DNA of 64,000 nucleotides from Actinoplanes sp. SE50/110 (GTDB lineage: Bacteria; Actinomycetota; Actinomycetes; Mycobacteriales; Micromonosporaceae): positions 1,844,001-1,908,000 of the forward strand of contig NZ_LT827010.1 in assembly GCF_900119315.1 (NCBI RefSeq). Direction: 5' to 3'. Numbering within the stretch: the first letter of the stretch is position 1; each line of letters opens with the position of its first letter. The notes under the pieces are model-generated. The model saw only the letters and a list, made by a program, of their open reading frames with translations, searched no databases and was not told the DNA's origin. Positions 1 through 8,626 of this stretch are shown here, one piece after another. A program made the position numbers and the translations under genes.

Positions 1-2351
1 ACGGCGAGGGGCTCTCCTTCGACCTGAACCTGGTCGCCCCGCGGCTGCCGGACTACGACGTGCCGCCCGGGCACACCGAGATGAGCTGGCTGCGGGAACT
101 GACCATGCGGGGCGCCCGGGTCCGGTACGGGGAGCACCATCCGAAGGCGTACGCGCAGCTGGAGAAGGAGCTGCGGATGATCGAGGAGCTCGGGTTCCCC
201 GGCTACTTCCTGGTCGTGTACGACATCGTGGACTTCTGCCGGCGCGAGAAGATCTACTGCCAGGGGCGGGGGTCGGCGGCGAACTCCGCGGTCTGCTACG
301 CCCTGTGGATCACCAATGTCGACGCGGTGGAGTACGACCTGCTCTTCGAACGCTTCCTCGCCCCGGAGCGGGACGGCCCGCCGGACATCGACGTGGACAT
401 CGAGTCGGACCGGCGCGAGGAGGTGATCCAGCACGTCTATCAGAAGTACGGGCGGGAGCACACCGCCCAGGTCGCCAACGTGATCTCGTACCGCCCCCGG
501 TCGGCGGTCCGGGACATGGCCCGCGCGTTCGGGTTCTCGGCCGGTCAGCAGGACGCGTGGAGTAAACAGATCGATCGCTGGGGCGACGTGGCCACCGCCG
601 ACAGCGACATCCCCGAGATGGTCGTCGACTATGCCAACGCGGTCCAGAACTTCCCCCGCCACCTGGGCATCCACTCCGGCGGGATGGTGATCTGCGACCG
701 GCCGATCATCGAGGTCTGCCCGGTCGAGTGGGGCCGGATGCCCGGCCGCAGCGTGCTGCAGTGGGACAAGGACGACTGCGCGGCGGTCGACCTGGTCAAG
801 TTCGACCTGCTCGGGCTCGGCATGCTGTCGGCGCTGCACTATGCGTACGACATGATCGAGGACGAACTCGACATCGGCACCATGCGGCTCGACGACGCCG
901 AGGTCTACACGATGCTCTGCCGGGCCGACTCGGTCGGGGTGTTCCAGGTGGAGAGCCGCGCGCAGATGGCGACGCTGCCCCGGCTCAAGCCCACCCGGTT
1001 CTACGACCTGGTGATCGAGGTGGCGCTGATCCGGCCGGGGCCGATCCAGGGCGGCTCGGTGCACCCGTACATCCGCCGCAAGAACGGCCTGGAGAAGCCG
1101 GACGTGCCGCACCGGCTGATGGAGAACGCGCTGCGCAAGACGCTCGGGGTGCCGCTGTTCCAGGAGCAGTTGATGCAGCTCGCGATCGACGTGGCCGGTT
1201 TCGATCCGGCCGAGGCCGATCAGTTGCGGCGCGCCATGGGCTCCAAACGGTCCGTGGAGAAGATGGAGAGGATCAAGAGGCGGTTGTACGAGGGGATGGC
1301 CGGCAACGGGATCACCGGGGAACTCGCCGACGACCTGTTCCACAAACTGTCCGCTTTCGCCAGCTACGGCTTCCCGGAGAGCCACGCGATGAGCTTCGCC
1401 TACCTGGTCTACGCGAGCGCCTGGCTGAAGCGGTACCACCCGGCGGCGTTCTGCGCGGCGCTGCTCAACGCCCAGCCGATGGGCTTCTACTCGCCGCAGA
1501 CGCTGGTCGACGACGCGCGCCGGCACGGGGTTGAGGTGCGCCGCCCGGACATCAACCGCAGCGACGCGATGGCCACCCTGGAGACCACCCCGGACACCCG
1601 GCGCAAGGCCGGGGTGGGGGAGGCGCCGCAGGTCTGGGGGCTCGGCGGCCCGGCGGTGCGGCAGGGGCTGCGATCGGTGCGGACGATCGGGGCCGACCTG
1701 GCCGAGCTGATCGAGAACGAACGGCGGGAACACGGGCCGTACCGCTCCATGACCGATCTTGCCCGGCGGACCGGATGCTCGATCGCGAACCTGGAGGCGC
1801 TGGCCACGGCCGACGCCTTCGCCTCCTTCGGATTGTCGCGCCGGGAGGCGCTGTGGGCCGCCGGCGCGGCCGCCCAGGACAAACCGGACCGGCTGCCGGG
1901 GACGGTGACCGGCACCGAGGCGCCGACGCTGCCCGGGATGAGCGAGGTGGACCTGCTGGTGGCGGACGTGTGGGCGACCGGACTGTCGCCGGACACGCAC
2001 CCGGCGCGGTTCCTGCGGGAGCAGCTGACCGGGGCCGGGGCGCTGTCGATCGCCGACCTGGGGACGGTGGCGGCGGGCAGCCGGGTGCGGGTCGGCGGGA
2101 TCGTCACCCACCGGCAGCGGCCGGCGACCGCGGGCGGGGTGACCTTCGTGAACCTGGAGGACGAGACCGGGATGCTGAACGTGACCTGCTCGCCGGGGCT
2201 GTGGCTGCGGTACCGCCGGGTGGCGCGCAGCAGTGCGGCGCTGCTGGTGCGGGGCAGGCTGGAGAAGGTGGAAGGGGTGCTGAACCTGGTGGCGGACAGG
2301 TTGGACGCGCTGCACCCGCCGGTCACACCAGCCTCCCGCGACTTCCGCTGA
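1..2351 (+). CDS. dnaE2: Error-prone DNA polymerase DnaE2, C-terminal part (5' end outside window)
   Basis: The reading frame is open to the left edge (first full codon at base 3), so the true start lies outside; about 783 residues are visible of a family near 1,050-1,100. This is a C-family replicative-type polymerase used for translesion synthesis and damage-induced mutagenesis. Visible signs are the palm motif PDIDVDIE, which holds catalytic aspartates, preceded by GRGSAANSAVCYA, then the finger segment FQEQLMQLAIDVAGF and a C-terminal OB-fold (about the last 80 residues, VRVGGIVTHRQR to NLVADRLDAL). The GRGSAANS wording and the short OB-ended tail match DnaE2 rather than DnaE1, which is also present at 44127-47657. 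The usual partners imuA/imuB would lie to the left and are not seen. Confidence 0.93.
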   Translation, partial: GEGLSFDLNLVAPRLPDYDVPPGHTEMSWLRELTMRGARVRYGEHHPKAYAQLEKELRMIEELGFPGYFLVVYDIVDFCRREKIYCQGRGSAANSAVCYALWITNVDAVEYDLLFERFLAPERDGPPDIDVDIESDRREEVIQHVYQKYGREHTAQVANVISYRPRSAVRDMARAFGFSAGQQDAWSKQIDRWGDVATADSDIPEMVVDYANAVQNFPRHLGIHSGGMVICDRPIIEVCPVEWGRMPGRSVLQWDKDDCAAVDLVKFDLLGLGMLSALHYAYDMIEDELDIGTMRLDDAEVYTMLCRADSVGVFQVESRAQMATLPRLKPTRFYDLVIEVALIRPGPIQGGSVHPYIRRKNGLEKPDVPHRLMENALRKTLGVPLFQEQLMQLAIDVAGFDPAEADQLRRAMGSKRSVEKMERIKRRLYEGMAGNGITGELADDLFHKLSAFASYGFPESHAMSFAYLVYASAWLKRYHPAAFCAALLNAQPMGFYSPQTLVDDARRHGVEVRRPDINRSDAMATLETTPDTRRKAGVGEAPQVWGLGGPAVRQGLRSVRTIGADLAELIENERREHGPYRSMTDLARRTGCSIANLEALATADAFASFGLSRREALWAAGAAAQDKPDRLPGTVTGTEAPTLPGMSEVDLLVADVWATGLSPDTHPARFLREQLTGAGALSIADLGTVAAGSRVRVGGIVTHRQRPATAGGVTFVNLEDETGMLNVTCSPGLWLRYRRVARSSAALLVRGRLEKVEGVLNLVADRLDALHPPVTPASRDFR

Positions 2352-2379
2352 TATGCCGGAAATTTCCCGACAAATAGCA

Positions 2380-2385
2380 TAGGGT
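2380..2385 (+). promoter_or_regulatory. Candidate -10 element of the subtilisin-inhibitor-like gene
   Basis: TAGGGT lies 8 bases before the ATG at 2394. The 8-base gap would put transcription start at or next to the start codon (leaderless). No convincing -35 is visible and an AGGGTG ribosome binding site cannot be excluded, because the same bases would serve. Confidence 0.35.
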
Positions 2386-2393
2386 GCGTCACC

Positions 2394-2768
2394 ATGTTGC
2401 TACGCATCTGCACCGGTTTCGTCGCCGCGGTCGTCCTGGCCACCGCCGCGCCGGCCGCGGCGGCCCGACCGGAATCCCGGCTCGTCCTCACCTACGCCGG
2501 CGAGACGGGGCGTCCGGCGGCCGTCCGGCTCACCTGCGACCCGGACGGCGGCGAGCACCCGAAAGCCGCCCAGGCCTGCGCCGAACTCGGCCGGGTCGGC
2601 GCCGACCCGCGGAGACTCAAGCCCGCCGACCGGCTCTGCTTCATGCTCTACCAGCCGGTGACCGCGCAGCTGCGGGGCACCTGGCGGGGCCGGCCGGTGA
2701 AGTGGACCCAGCGGTTCGGCAACGGCTGCGAGATGACCCGCGCCACCGGGGTGCTCTTCGCCTTCTGA
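2394..2768 (+). CDS. Secreted subtilisin inhibitor-like (SSI family) protease inhibitor
   Basis: 124 residues with an obvious signal peptide (charged MLLR, hydrophobic core, cleavage near residue 24 after a run of Ala). The mature part has the SSI layout: CDPDGGEHP, then AC at Cys62, LCFMLYQP, and GCEM near the end, with four cysteines (48, 62, 82, 112) placed for the two family disulfides. By alignment to Streptomyces SSI, the reactive-site bond should be Met84-Leu85. Family members are dimeric, secreted inhibitors of subtilisin- and trypsin-like proteases. It follows dnaE2 by 42 bases but is probably its own unit. Confidence 0.88.
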   Translation: MLLRICTGFVAAVVLATAAPAAAARPESRLVLTYAGETGRPAAVRLTCDPDGGEHPKAAQACAELGRVGADPRRLKPADRLCFMLYQPVTAQLRGTWRGRPVKWTQRFGNGCEMTRATGVLFAF

Positions 2769-2804
2769 CCGACGCCGTTCCTGATAACGGGTTGGTCCGG
2801 CCGA

Positions 2805-2810
2805 TAGGCT
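2805..2810 (+). promoter_or_regulatory. Candidate -10 element, leaderless methyltransferase transcript
   Basis: TAGGCT followed by 7 bases and then the GTG start at 2818, with no Shine-Dalgarno sequence between. This is the arrangement of leaderless actinobacterial genes. No clear -35 is visible. Confidence 0.45.
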
Positions 2811-2817
2811 TGCGCGC

Positions 2818-3564
2818 GTGGACACCGCTATCGCACGTACCGGCCGGCCGCTCGTCACCGCCCGCACCGCCGCGGTCTGGGCCGTCCTGCGCCGTGAACT
2901 GGAGCGCAACGCCGGCCGCGAGCTGACCGTCCTGGACGTCGGCGGGGGCACCGGCGGGTTCGCTGTGCCGCTGGCCGAGGCCGGGCACACCGTCACCGTG
3001 ATCGACGCCAGCCCGGACGCGCTGGCCGCGCTGACCCGCCGGGCCGCCGACGCCGGGGTCGCCGGCCGGGTCCGGGCCGTGCAGGGCGACGGCGACGCGC
3101 TCGCCGGCCTGGTCGAGCCGGGCAGCGCCGACCTCGTCCTGTGCCACGCCGTGCTGGAGGTGGTCGACGACCCGGCGCGGGTGGTCACCGCGATCGCCGG
3201 CGCGCTGCGGCCCGGCGGGGCCCTCAGCCTGCTGGTCGCCGGGCGGGCCGCAGCGGTCCTCGGCCGCGCCGTCAACGGGCACCTGCGGGCGGCGTCGGCG
3301 CTGGTCACCGACCCGGAGGGCCGGTCCGGGCCGCGCGACACGCTGCGCCGGCGGTACGACGCGGAGACCGCCGCCGCGCTCCTGCGGACCGCGGGGTTCG
3401 AGGTGGAGCAGACCCACGGCGTACGGGTGGTCGCCGACCTGTTGCCGGCCGCCGTGCTCGACGAGGACCCGCAGGCGGTGCTGGAGCTGGAGCTCGCGCT
3501 GAGCGCGCAGCCGCCGTTCCGGGACATCGCCTCCCAGCTGCACCTGTTCGCGCGCCGGCCATGA
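2818..3564 (+). CDS. Class I SAM-dependent methyltransferase
   Basis: 248 residues. The Rossmann SAM-binding motif I is LDVGGGTGGFAVPLA (about residues 39-53), followed by the acidic end of beta-2 (VIDASPDALAAL) and motif IV-like DLVLCHAVLEVVDDP. This is the Methyltransf_11/UbiE type of fold; the substrate cannot be told from sequence. The GTG start is chosen because a TAGGCT hexamer sits 7 bases upstream and the sequence beyond shows no ribosome binding site. Its stop overlaps the ATG of the next gene (ATGA), so the two are translationally coupled and probably act on the same pathway. Confidence 0.88.
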   Translation: MDTAIARTGRPLVTARTAAVWAVLRRELERNAGRELTVLDVGGGTGGFAVPLAEAGHTVTVIDASPDALAALTRRAADAGVAGRVRAVQGDGDALAGLVEPGSADLVLCHAVLEVVDDPARVVTAIAGALRPGGALSLLVAGRAAAVLGRAVNGHLRAASALVTDPEGRSGPRDTLRRRYDAETAAALLRTAGFEVEQTHGVRVVADLLPAAVLDEDPQAVLELELALSAQPPFRDIASQLHLFARRP

Positions 3565-4877
3565 GCGCTGTCCCGGCCGCCGGCGCTGACCCGGGCGGCT
3601 CGTCGTCCGCCGCTGATCGTCTTTCCGGCGCCGGTGCGGATCCGGGCGGCCTGTCGTCCGCCGCTGATCGTCTTGTCGATGCCGGTGTGGATCCGAGCGG
3701 GCCGGCTCCCGACGACGGGCTGCATCCGGACGCGCTGCGGACCGTTCATCCGGCGTACGGGTCGGGCAGCCTCGCCGACCTGCTGCCCAGCGTCAGTGCC
3801 GTGCTCGGCGTGCCGGGCGCGGCCGACGTGCTCGGTCTCGGCGCCCGCCTGGACGGCGTCGACCGGATCGCCGTGCTGCTGATCGACGGCCTCGGCGCCT
3901 ACCAGCTGCCGCTCGCCGCGCCGCACGCCCCGGTCCTGGCCGACCTGGCCGCCGGCGGGCGTGGGCACGCCGCGACGCTGACCGCCGGTTTCCCGTCCAC
4001 CACCCCGGTCAGCCTGGTCACGCTCGGTGCCGGGGTGCCGCCCGGCGCGCACGGGGTGCTCGGATTCACCGTCCGCCGCCCGGACGGCCGGCCGCTCACC
4101 CACATCCTGTGGGACGACGACCCGGACCCGCGGCGATGGCAGCCGGTCCCGACCCGGATGGAGCTGGCCGCCGCGGCCGGGGTGCGGGTCACCGTGGTCA
4201 GCCGGCCGCAGTTCGAGGGCAGCGGGCTGTCCCTCGCGGCGAACCGGGGCGGCGTCTACCGCGGCGCCGCGGACGGTGCCGCGGTCGCCGACGGGATGCT
4301 GGCCGCGCTGCGCGAGGCGGACGGGCCGGCGCTGGTCTACGGGTACCACCCCGATCTGGACCACTTCGGGCACGAGGACGGGGTGGGTTCGCCGAGCTGG
4401 CGGGCGGCGGCCCGCGGGGTGGACCGGCTGCTGGACCGGGTGGTGCACGGGCTGCCGCCACGCTCCGCGCTGCTGGTGGTCGCCGATCACGGCCAGCTGA
4501 ACGTGCCGATCGAGGGCCGCCGGGACATCGCCGCGATCCCGGAGCTGCGGGACGGCGTGGTCGGGGTCGCCGGTGAGTCCCGGGTCCGCTACCTGCACGT
4601 GGCGGACGGCGCGCGGGATGACGTGATCGCCAGCTGGCGCGGGGTGTTCGGCGCCGAGGCATCGGTACTGACCCGCGAGGAGGCGATCGCCGGGGGCTGG
4701 TTCGGGCCGGTGCCGGCCGCGCACGCCGGGCGGATCGGCGACGTGGTGGTGATCTGCCACGGCCGGGCGGTGGCGATCGCCTCCGGGTGGGAACCGGTCA
4801 AGGCGGGACAGCTGGTGGCGTACCACGGATCGGTCACCGCGGCCGAGATGACCGTGCCGTTGTTGATCGCCCGCTGA
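3561..4877 (+). CDS. Alkaline phosphatase-superfamily phosphodiesterase / nucleotide pyrophosphatase
   Basis: 438 residues from the ATG overlapping the methyltransferase stop. Motifs of the type I phosphodiesterase/nucleotide pyrophosphatase fold are present: VLLIDGLGAY (first metal Asp), AGFPSTTPVS (nucleophile Thr), YHPDLDHFGHEDG (metal Asp and His) and VVADHGQLN (metal Asp and His). These residues bind two metals and cleave a phosphate ester. No signal peptide or membrane segment is visible, so it is likely cytoplasmic. The first about 55 residues are a low-complexity tail made of a 17-residue repeat. Substrate unknown. The frame also stays open 5' of 3561, but that part overlaps the methyltransferase and is not counted. 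Confidence 0.88.
   Translation: MSAVPAAGADPGGSSSAADRLSGAGADPGGLSSAADRLVDAGVDPSGPAPDDGLHPDALRTVHPAYGSGSLADLLPSVSAVLGVPGAADVLGLGARLDGVDRIAVLLIDGLGAYQLPLAAPHAPVLADLAAGGRGHAATLTAGFPSTTPVSLVTLGAGVPPGAHGVLGFTVRRPDGRPLTHILWDDDPDPRRWQPVPTRMELAAAAGVRVTVVSRPQFEGSGLSLAANRGGVYRGAADGAAVADGMLAALREADGPALVYGYHPDLDHFGHEDGVGSPSWRAAARGVDRLLDRVVHGLPPRSALLVVADHGQLNVPIEGRRDIAAIPELRDGVVGVAGESRVRYLHVADGARDDVIASWRGVFGAEASVLTREEAIAGGWFGPVPAAHAGRIGDVVVICHGRAVAIASGWEPVKAGQLVAYHGSVTAAEMTVPLLIAR
3582..3700 (+). repeat. 51-bp tandem repeat inside the phosphodiesterase gene
   Basis: Two near-identical 51-bp units (3582-3632 and 3633-3683) plus a decayed third encode GADPGGxSSAADRL twice and then GVDPSG. The repeat forms a flexible N-terminal extension before the catalytic domain. 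Confidence 0.8.
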
Positions 4878-5105
4878 GCGCCCGGCATCCGCATCACTCG
4901 ATGTCGTGATTGTTTCACCATAGGTAATTGGGCTGGTGAGCCGGGCTTTTCGGACGAATCGATCTTCCGGGCAGGGAAAATCACCCGCACTCGGCCGTCG
5001 TCCCGCTTTCCGACCCGCCGACCCCCTCGTAGACTTGCGTGATAAGGCAGCCGACGGCTGCCCCGGCCCCACTTTGGGCCGGACATGCGCCCGGGGAGGA
5101 ATGCC

Positions 5106-5498
5106 GTGCCGCTCTCGGAGCACGAGCAGCGGCTGTTCGATCAGATCGAGCGGTCGCTTGCCGAGGACCCCAAGTTCGCCTCGGCTGTGCGGGCCAGCGA
5201 CCCGCGTTTCCACGCACGGCGCCGGCTCATCATCGCCGCGTTCGTGATCGTGCTGGGCCTGGCCCTCGTCGTCTACGGAGCGGCTTCCGGCACCGTGTTG
5301 CTCGGCGTCGCCGGCTTCGTCGTGATGCTGGGGGCGGCCGCGTTCGCGATGCAGTCGCGCAAACGCGGGCAGGCCCCCGACCTCAAGTCGGTCGGCGGGA
5401 CCGCCTCGCGGCGCACCCGTCAGGGCCGTAAGGGCAACGGCGGTCTGCTGGACCGCCTGGAGGACCGCTGGAGGCAGCGTCCGGAGGGGCATCGCTGA
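5106..5498 (+). CDS. DUF3040 family membrane protein
   Basis: 130 residues from GTG at 5106, chosen because GGGGAGGA ends 5 bases before it and the product then begins PLSEHEQRLFDQIERSL, the standard start of DUF3040 proteins; the ATG at 5085 would add seven residues and has no such site. An N-terminal amphipathic helix is followed by two closely spaced hydrophobic segments (about residues 39-60 and 63-82) and a basic tail. Function unknown; the family is common beside division genes in actinomycetes. A hairpin terminator follows at 5516. Confidence 0.88.
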   Translation: MPLSEHEQRLFDQIERSLAEDPKFASAVRASDPRFHARRRLIIAAFVIVLGLALVVYGAASGTVLLGVAGFVVMLGAAAFAMQSRKRGQAPDLKSVGGTASRRTRQGRKGNGGLLDRLEDRWRQRPEGHR

Positions 5499-5515
5499 CG
5501 GCCCCACCCGGCACC

Positions 5516-5550
5516 CGACGATCGGCGGCCTCCGGGCCGCCGTCGTCGTT
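5516..5550 (+). terminator. Intrinsic terminator after the DUF3040 gene
   Basis: Left arm 5516-5530, loop TCCG, right arm 5535-5548, with one bulged T in the left arm. It is followed by TT and pyrimidines, 17 bases after the stop codon. Confidence 0.75.
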
Positions 5551-5760
5551 CTCTGCTTCCGGCGGCGCGTCGTGAGTTCCGCGCGCCCCGTCCAGTCGTC
5601 ATTCTCTGCTTTCGGTGGTGGGTCGTGACGCTCCCGCGGCCCGTCATGAGTGCTTCCGGTGGTGTGCCGTAAGCCATGCCCGGGCGCATCAGGTCGTCAT
5701 TACATGCTTCCGGTGGTGCGCCGCGTGGCGGCCCGTCGGGTCATTCTCTGCTTCCCGCGG
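5547..5760 (+). repeat. Degenerate intergenic repeat, about 97-98 bp higher-order period
   Basis: Five copies of a short core (TGCTTCCGGTGGTG-like; TGCTT at 5554, 5607, 5651, 5705, 5749). The spacings alternate 53, 44, 54, 44, so the true unit is about 97-98 bp with two half-copies each. No credible ORF runs through it. It lies between two convergent genes. Confidence 0.7.
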
Positions 5761-5846
5761 TACGCCCTGTCCGGCCCAGCGGGTCAACCGCACATGTCGG
5801 GGCCGGCACGCATAGCCGGGCAGACGCCGAGGCCGGAAACTTCACG

Positions 5847-5872
5847 CGGCGCCGTCCTCCGGGACGGCGCCG
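5847..5872. terminator. Perfect 11-bp hairpin between convergent genes
   Basis: Arms 5847-5857 and 5862-5872 are exact complements around a 4-base loop. There is no U-tract on either side. Its place between convergent units suggests a bidirectional terminator. Confidence 0.55.
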
Positions 5873-6028
5873 CTCATGCTGAAGGTCGTTGTCGATGCGG
5901 CCCGCCGCGGATGGTGCGGCGCCCGCGGAGGCGGGTGGTGTGTCGCTGGCCGCCACCGAGTGGCAGCCGCCGAGTGACAGCCGCCTGGTGGCGGCTGCCG
6001 ACGGCGCCTGGTGGCGGCCACCGACGGT

Positions 6029-6124
6029 GTCTGTCGTGCGGCCGCCGGCGGTGCCTGTCGGGCGGCCGCTGGCGGTGCCTGTCGGGCGGCCGCTGGCGGT
6101 GCCTGTCGGGCGGCCGCCGACGGC
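6029..6124. repeat. 24-bp tandem repeat, four copies
   Basis: The unit GCCTGTCGGGCGGCCGCTGG plus CGGT starts at 6053, 6077 and 6101, with a slightly changed copy at 6029. Less regular relatives reach back to about 5983. It lies just past the stop of the minus-strand transglutaminase gene. All three forward frames are open, which only reflects the repeat; no gene is called. Confidence 0.85.
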
Positions 6125-6160
6125 GTCTGCCTGGTAGTCCCTGGTAGCCGCTGGCGGCGC

Positions 6161-8626
6161 CTACCGCCCGCGGGGGAGCAGGCGGCGGGGGTTGAAGCGG
6201 GTCAGGAAATCGCCGGTGCTGGCGGCCGCCTCCATCGTCCGGGTGCCCGCCTCGGCCAGGCCGAGACGCCAGCTGAGCAGGATCGACGGCGGGAACAGCG
6301 CGGCCCGCAACCGGACCCACCCGGTGGTGGAGTGGGCCAGGCCGGCGCGGACCCGGCGCAGGGCCGTGGTCAGTTCGGCGCCCTGCATCGGCTGGCGGGC
6401 GTACCGGGCCCGTTCCTCGGCCGTGCCGAGCAGCTCGGCGGCGCCGGCCGCGTCCGCTTCCAGCAGGGCCTCCTTGACCAACCGCTGGGCGGTCAGCCGC
6501 GGGGTCTCGGTCGGGTCGACCGCGAACTGGAAGTCGACCATGGTGTCGATCAGCTCGTCCCATGCCGCGTGGGCGTCGGCCCGGGCCTGCGCCGACCCGG
6601 GGGACACCTCGATCCCGGTGACCGCGCCGGACGGTCCGGCGATGCCCGGGTCGACCGAGGTCGCCGGGGGTGGCCCGACGGTCGCGGCGTGCCGTTGGCG
6701 CCGGAGCAGGACCCGACGCAGGGCCGGGACCAGCAGCAGCGCAATCATCGTGGCGACCACCGCGCCGACGATCAGGCCGGTCCAGCTCTGCTGGTCGCTC
6801 TCGAAGGTGCCGCCGGTGGCCAGGTCGCTGCCGTCATCGGCCCGGTTGGGGCGCTTGCCGGTGCCGGCCGCGGCGGCGGACGCGCTGGCACCGGCGACCG
6901 GTGCGGTCGTCGCCGAGGCGGTCGGTGTCGCGGTCCGGTCGGTGTCCGGCGCCCAGTTCGAGCGGGACGCGCCGGCCACCGAGCCGGCCGGTGTCGCGTC
7001 GAACGGCACCCAGCCGAAGCCCTGCAGGTAGACCTCGGTCCAGGCGTGCGCGTTGCGGTTGGTGATCACGTACGCACCGTTGTCCTGCGGGGTGCCGCGG
7101 GTGAACCCGAACGCCACCCGGGACGGGATGCCGGCGTCGCGGACCATCCACGCCATGGCCGCCGCGTACTGCTGGCAGTAACCGGTCTTGTTCCTCAGGA
7201 ACGCCTCGATGTCGGAGAGGTTCCCGGTGGACTGGGTCGACACGCTGTAGTTGAAGTTGTTCTTGCGGGAGAAGAACTCGTAGATCGCGCGGATCTTGTC
7301 GTAGTCGTTCGTCTTCCCCTTCACCAGCCCGGCGACCAGCGTGTCCACGTACTTGTTGTCCGGGTGGGCGGTGAACAGCTTGCGCATCGGGTCGTCCGGC
7401 CCGAGGGCCGGCGCGGTCCGCAGCTGGGCCGGCGTGTACAGCGCCCGCAGATAGTCGATCGAGTACTTCTGCTTGCCGGTGTTGCTGCGGTTGGAGTACA
7501 GCACCTGCTGGTTGGGGTCGTACGCCCAGTTGCCGGACAGATCCTTGATCGCGATCGGGTTCGAGTACATCGGGGCCATGCTCTGCCGCAGCAGGTCGCT
7601 GACCTCGATGTCGGCGTGATGCTGCTGGAAGGCCACCTGGTCGGTCGCGCCGTCGTGGTGCGGGTCGGGCAGGCTGCCCGCCTTGAGCGTGTTGCCGCCC
7701 GGCGGCTGGTTGCTGAAGCCGTCGTTGCTGAGCAGGTCGGCGACGCCGAACCGGAGGTAGAACGGGTCCTTCTCGTCGGTGCGCACCTTGAGCAGGTTGA
7801 CCGTGGTGGTCTGGTTCAGCTGGCCGCTGAGCTTGGCGAACAGGTTGATCTGGCCGCCGCCCTTGCCGAGGCCGCCGCCGGCCCCGCTGCCACCCTGGGT
7901 GAGCTGGGACAGCAGGCCGCCGTTGACGGTCGGCACGATCAGCGGCAGCAGCACCGCCACCAGCACGCCGGCCAGGCCGAGCCGGCGGCCGGCCGAGGCC
8001 AGCGGGGACGGCTCCCAGACGTCGACGTCCCGGCCGTCGCCGGTGAACCGGCGGCCGAACCGGCGCACCCGGTCCACGTTGTCGGCGACCAGCAGCCACA
8101 GGTAGCCGCAGGCGCCGATGATGAACGGGGTGACCGGGACGCTGTCCAGGTAGACCGCGACCGGGATGGAGTAGATCGCGAGCATCGGCAGCCCGGCCAG
8201 GGCCGGCCGCCGGAACACCGCGGTGAGCAGGTCGACCACGATGGCGACCACGCCGATCCCGAGCGTCGCCACGAACAGCAGGCCGTCGCGGTCGGGCACC
8301 GGCACGGCGTACGCCCGGGTGTCGTCCCCGGCCTGCTGGATGAGGTCGCCGAAGTGCGCCAGCGTGGCCGGGGTCGGCACCAGCAGCTCGTGCCCGCTCG
8401 GGAAGATCCAGGTGAGTGTGATCAGCAGGCCGGCGACCATGCCGAGCGCCTGCGCCCAGCTGGGGAACCGCAGGGTCCGGGTGAGCACCGCGGTGCCGGC
8501 GATCATCACGACGGTCAAGACCACCCGCAGCAGCCAGCTCCAGGTGTCGAAGATGGTGGCGAGCGGGGCCGAGCCGAGCAGGGTGGCGCCGGCCGCGACG
8601 AGTCCGAGACGACGGCGGCCGGTCAT
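6161..8626 (-). CDS. TgpA-like membrane transglutaminase-domain protein
   Basis: 821 residues. About six hydrophobic segments in the first 210 residues, then a long extracytoplasmic part with the transglutaminase core and a last membrane helix near residue 615. The catalytic triad is visible as TGYCQQYAAAMAW (Cys484), NAHAWTEVY (His527) and PFDATP (Asp543). The family (DUF3488 plus transglutaminase-like core) is taken to act on cell-surface proteins or peptidoglycan; the substrate is unknown. The start at 8626 overlaps the DUF58 stop as ATGA; 26 more residues upstream are open but overlap the previous gene. It is the last gene of the moxR operon. Confidence 0.92.
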   Translation of the reverse strand: MTGRRRLGLVAAGATLLGSAPLATIFDTWSWLLRVVLTVVMIAGTAVLTRTLRFPSWAQALGMVAGLLITLTWIFPSGHELLVPTPATLAHFGDLIQQAGDDTRAYAVPVPDRDGLLFVATLGIGVVAIVVDLLTAVFRRPALAGLPMLAIYSIPVAVYLDSVPVTPFIIGACGYLWLLVADNVDRVRRFGRRFTGDGRDVDVWEPSPLASAGRRLGLAGVLVAVLLPLIVPTVNGGLLSQLTQGGSGAGGGLGKGGGQINLFAKLSGQLNQTTTVNLLKVRTDEKDPFYLRFGVADLLSNDGFSNQPPGGNTLKAGSLPDPHHDGATDQVAFQQHHADIEVSDLLRQSMAPMYSNPIAIKDLSGNWAYDPNQQVLYSNRSNTGKQKYSIDYLRALYTPAQLRTAPALGPDDPMRKLFTAHPDNKYVDTLVAGLVKGKTNDYDKIRAIYEFFSRKNNFNYSVSTQSTGNLSDIEAFLRNKTGYCQQYAAAMAWMVRDAGIPSRVAFGFTRGTPQDNGAYVITNRNAHAWTEVYLQGFGWVPFDATPAGSVAGASRSNWAPDTDRTATPTASATTAPVAGASASAAAAGTGKRPNRADDGSDLATGGTFESDQQSWTGLIVGAVVATMIALLLVPALRRVLLRRQRHAATVGPPPATSVDPGIAGPSGAVTGIEVSPGSAQARADAHAAWDELIDTMVDFQFAVDPTETPRLTAQRLVKEALLEADAAGAAELLGTAEERARYARQPMQGAELTTALRRVRAGLAHSTTGWVRLRAALFPPSILLSWRLGLAEAGTRTMEAAASTGDFLTRFNPRRLLPRGR

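Noticed and set aside
2400..5507. Very long minus-strand open frame
   Set aside because: It is antisense to four well-supported genes, Arg/Ala/Pro-rich and without domains; a GC-bias shadow.
6029..6124. CRISPR array
   Set aside because: Units are contiguous with no unique spacers and no cas genes are present.
5650..6147. Open frames through the 5547-6124 repeats
   Set aside because: They arise from the repeats, differ in every frame and have no start signals.
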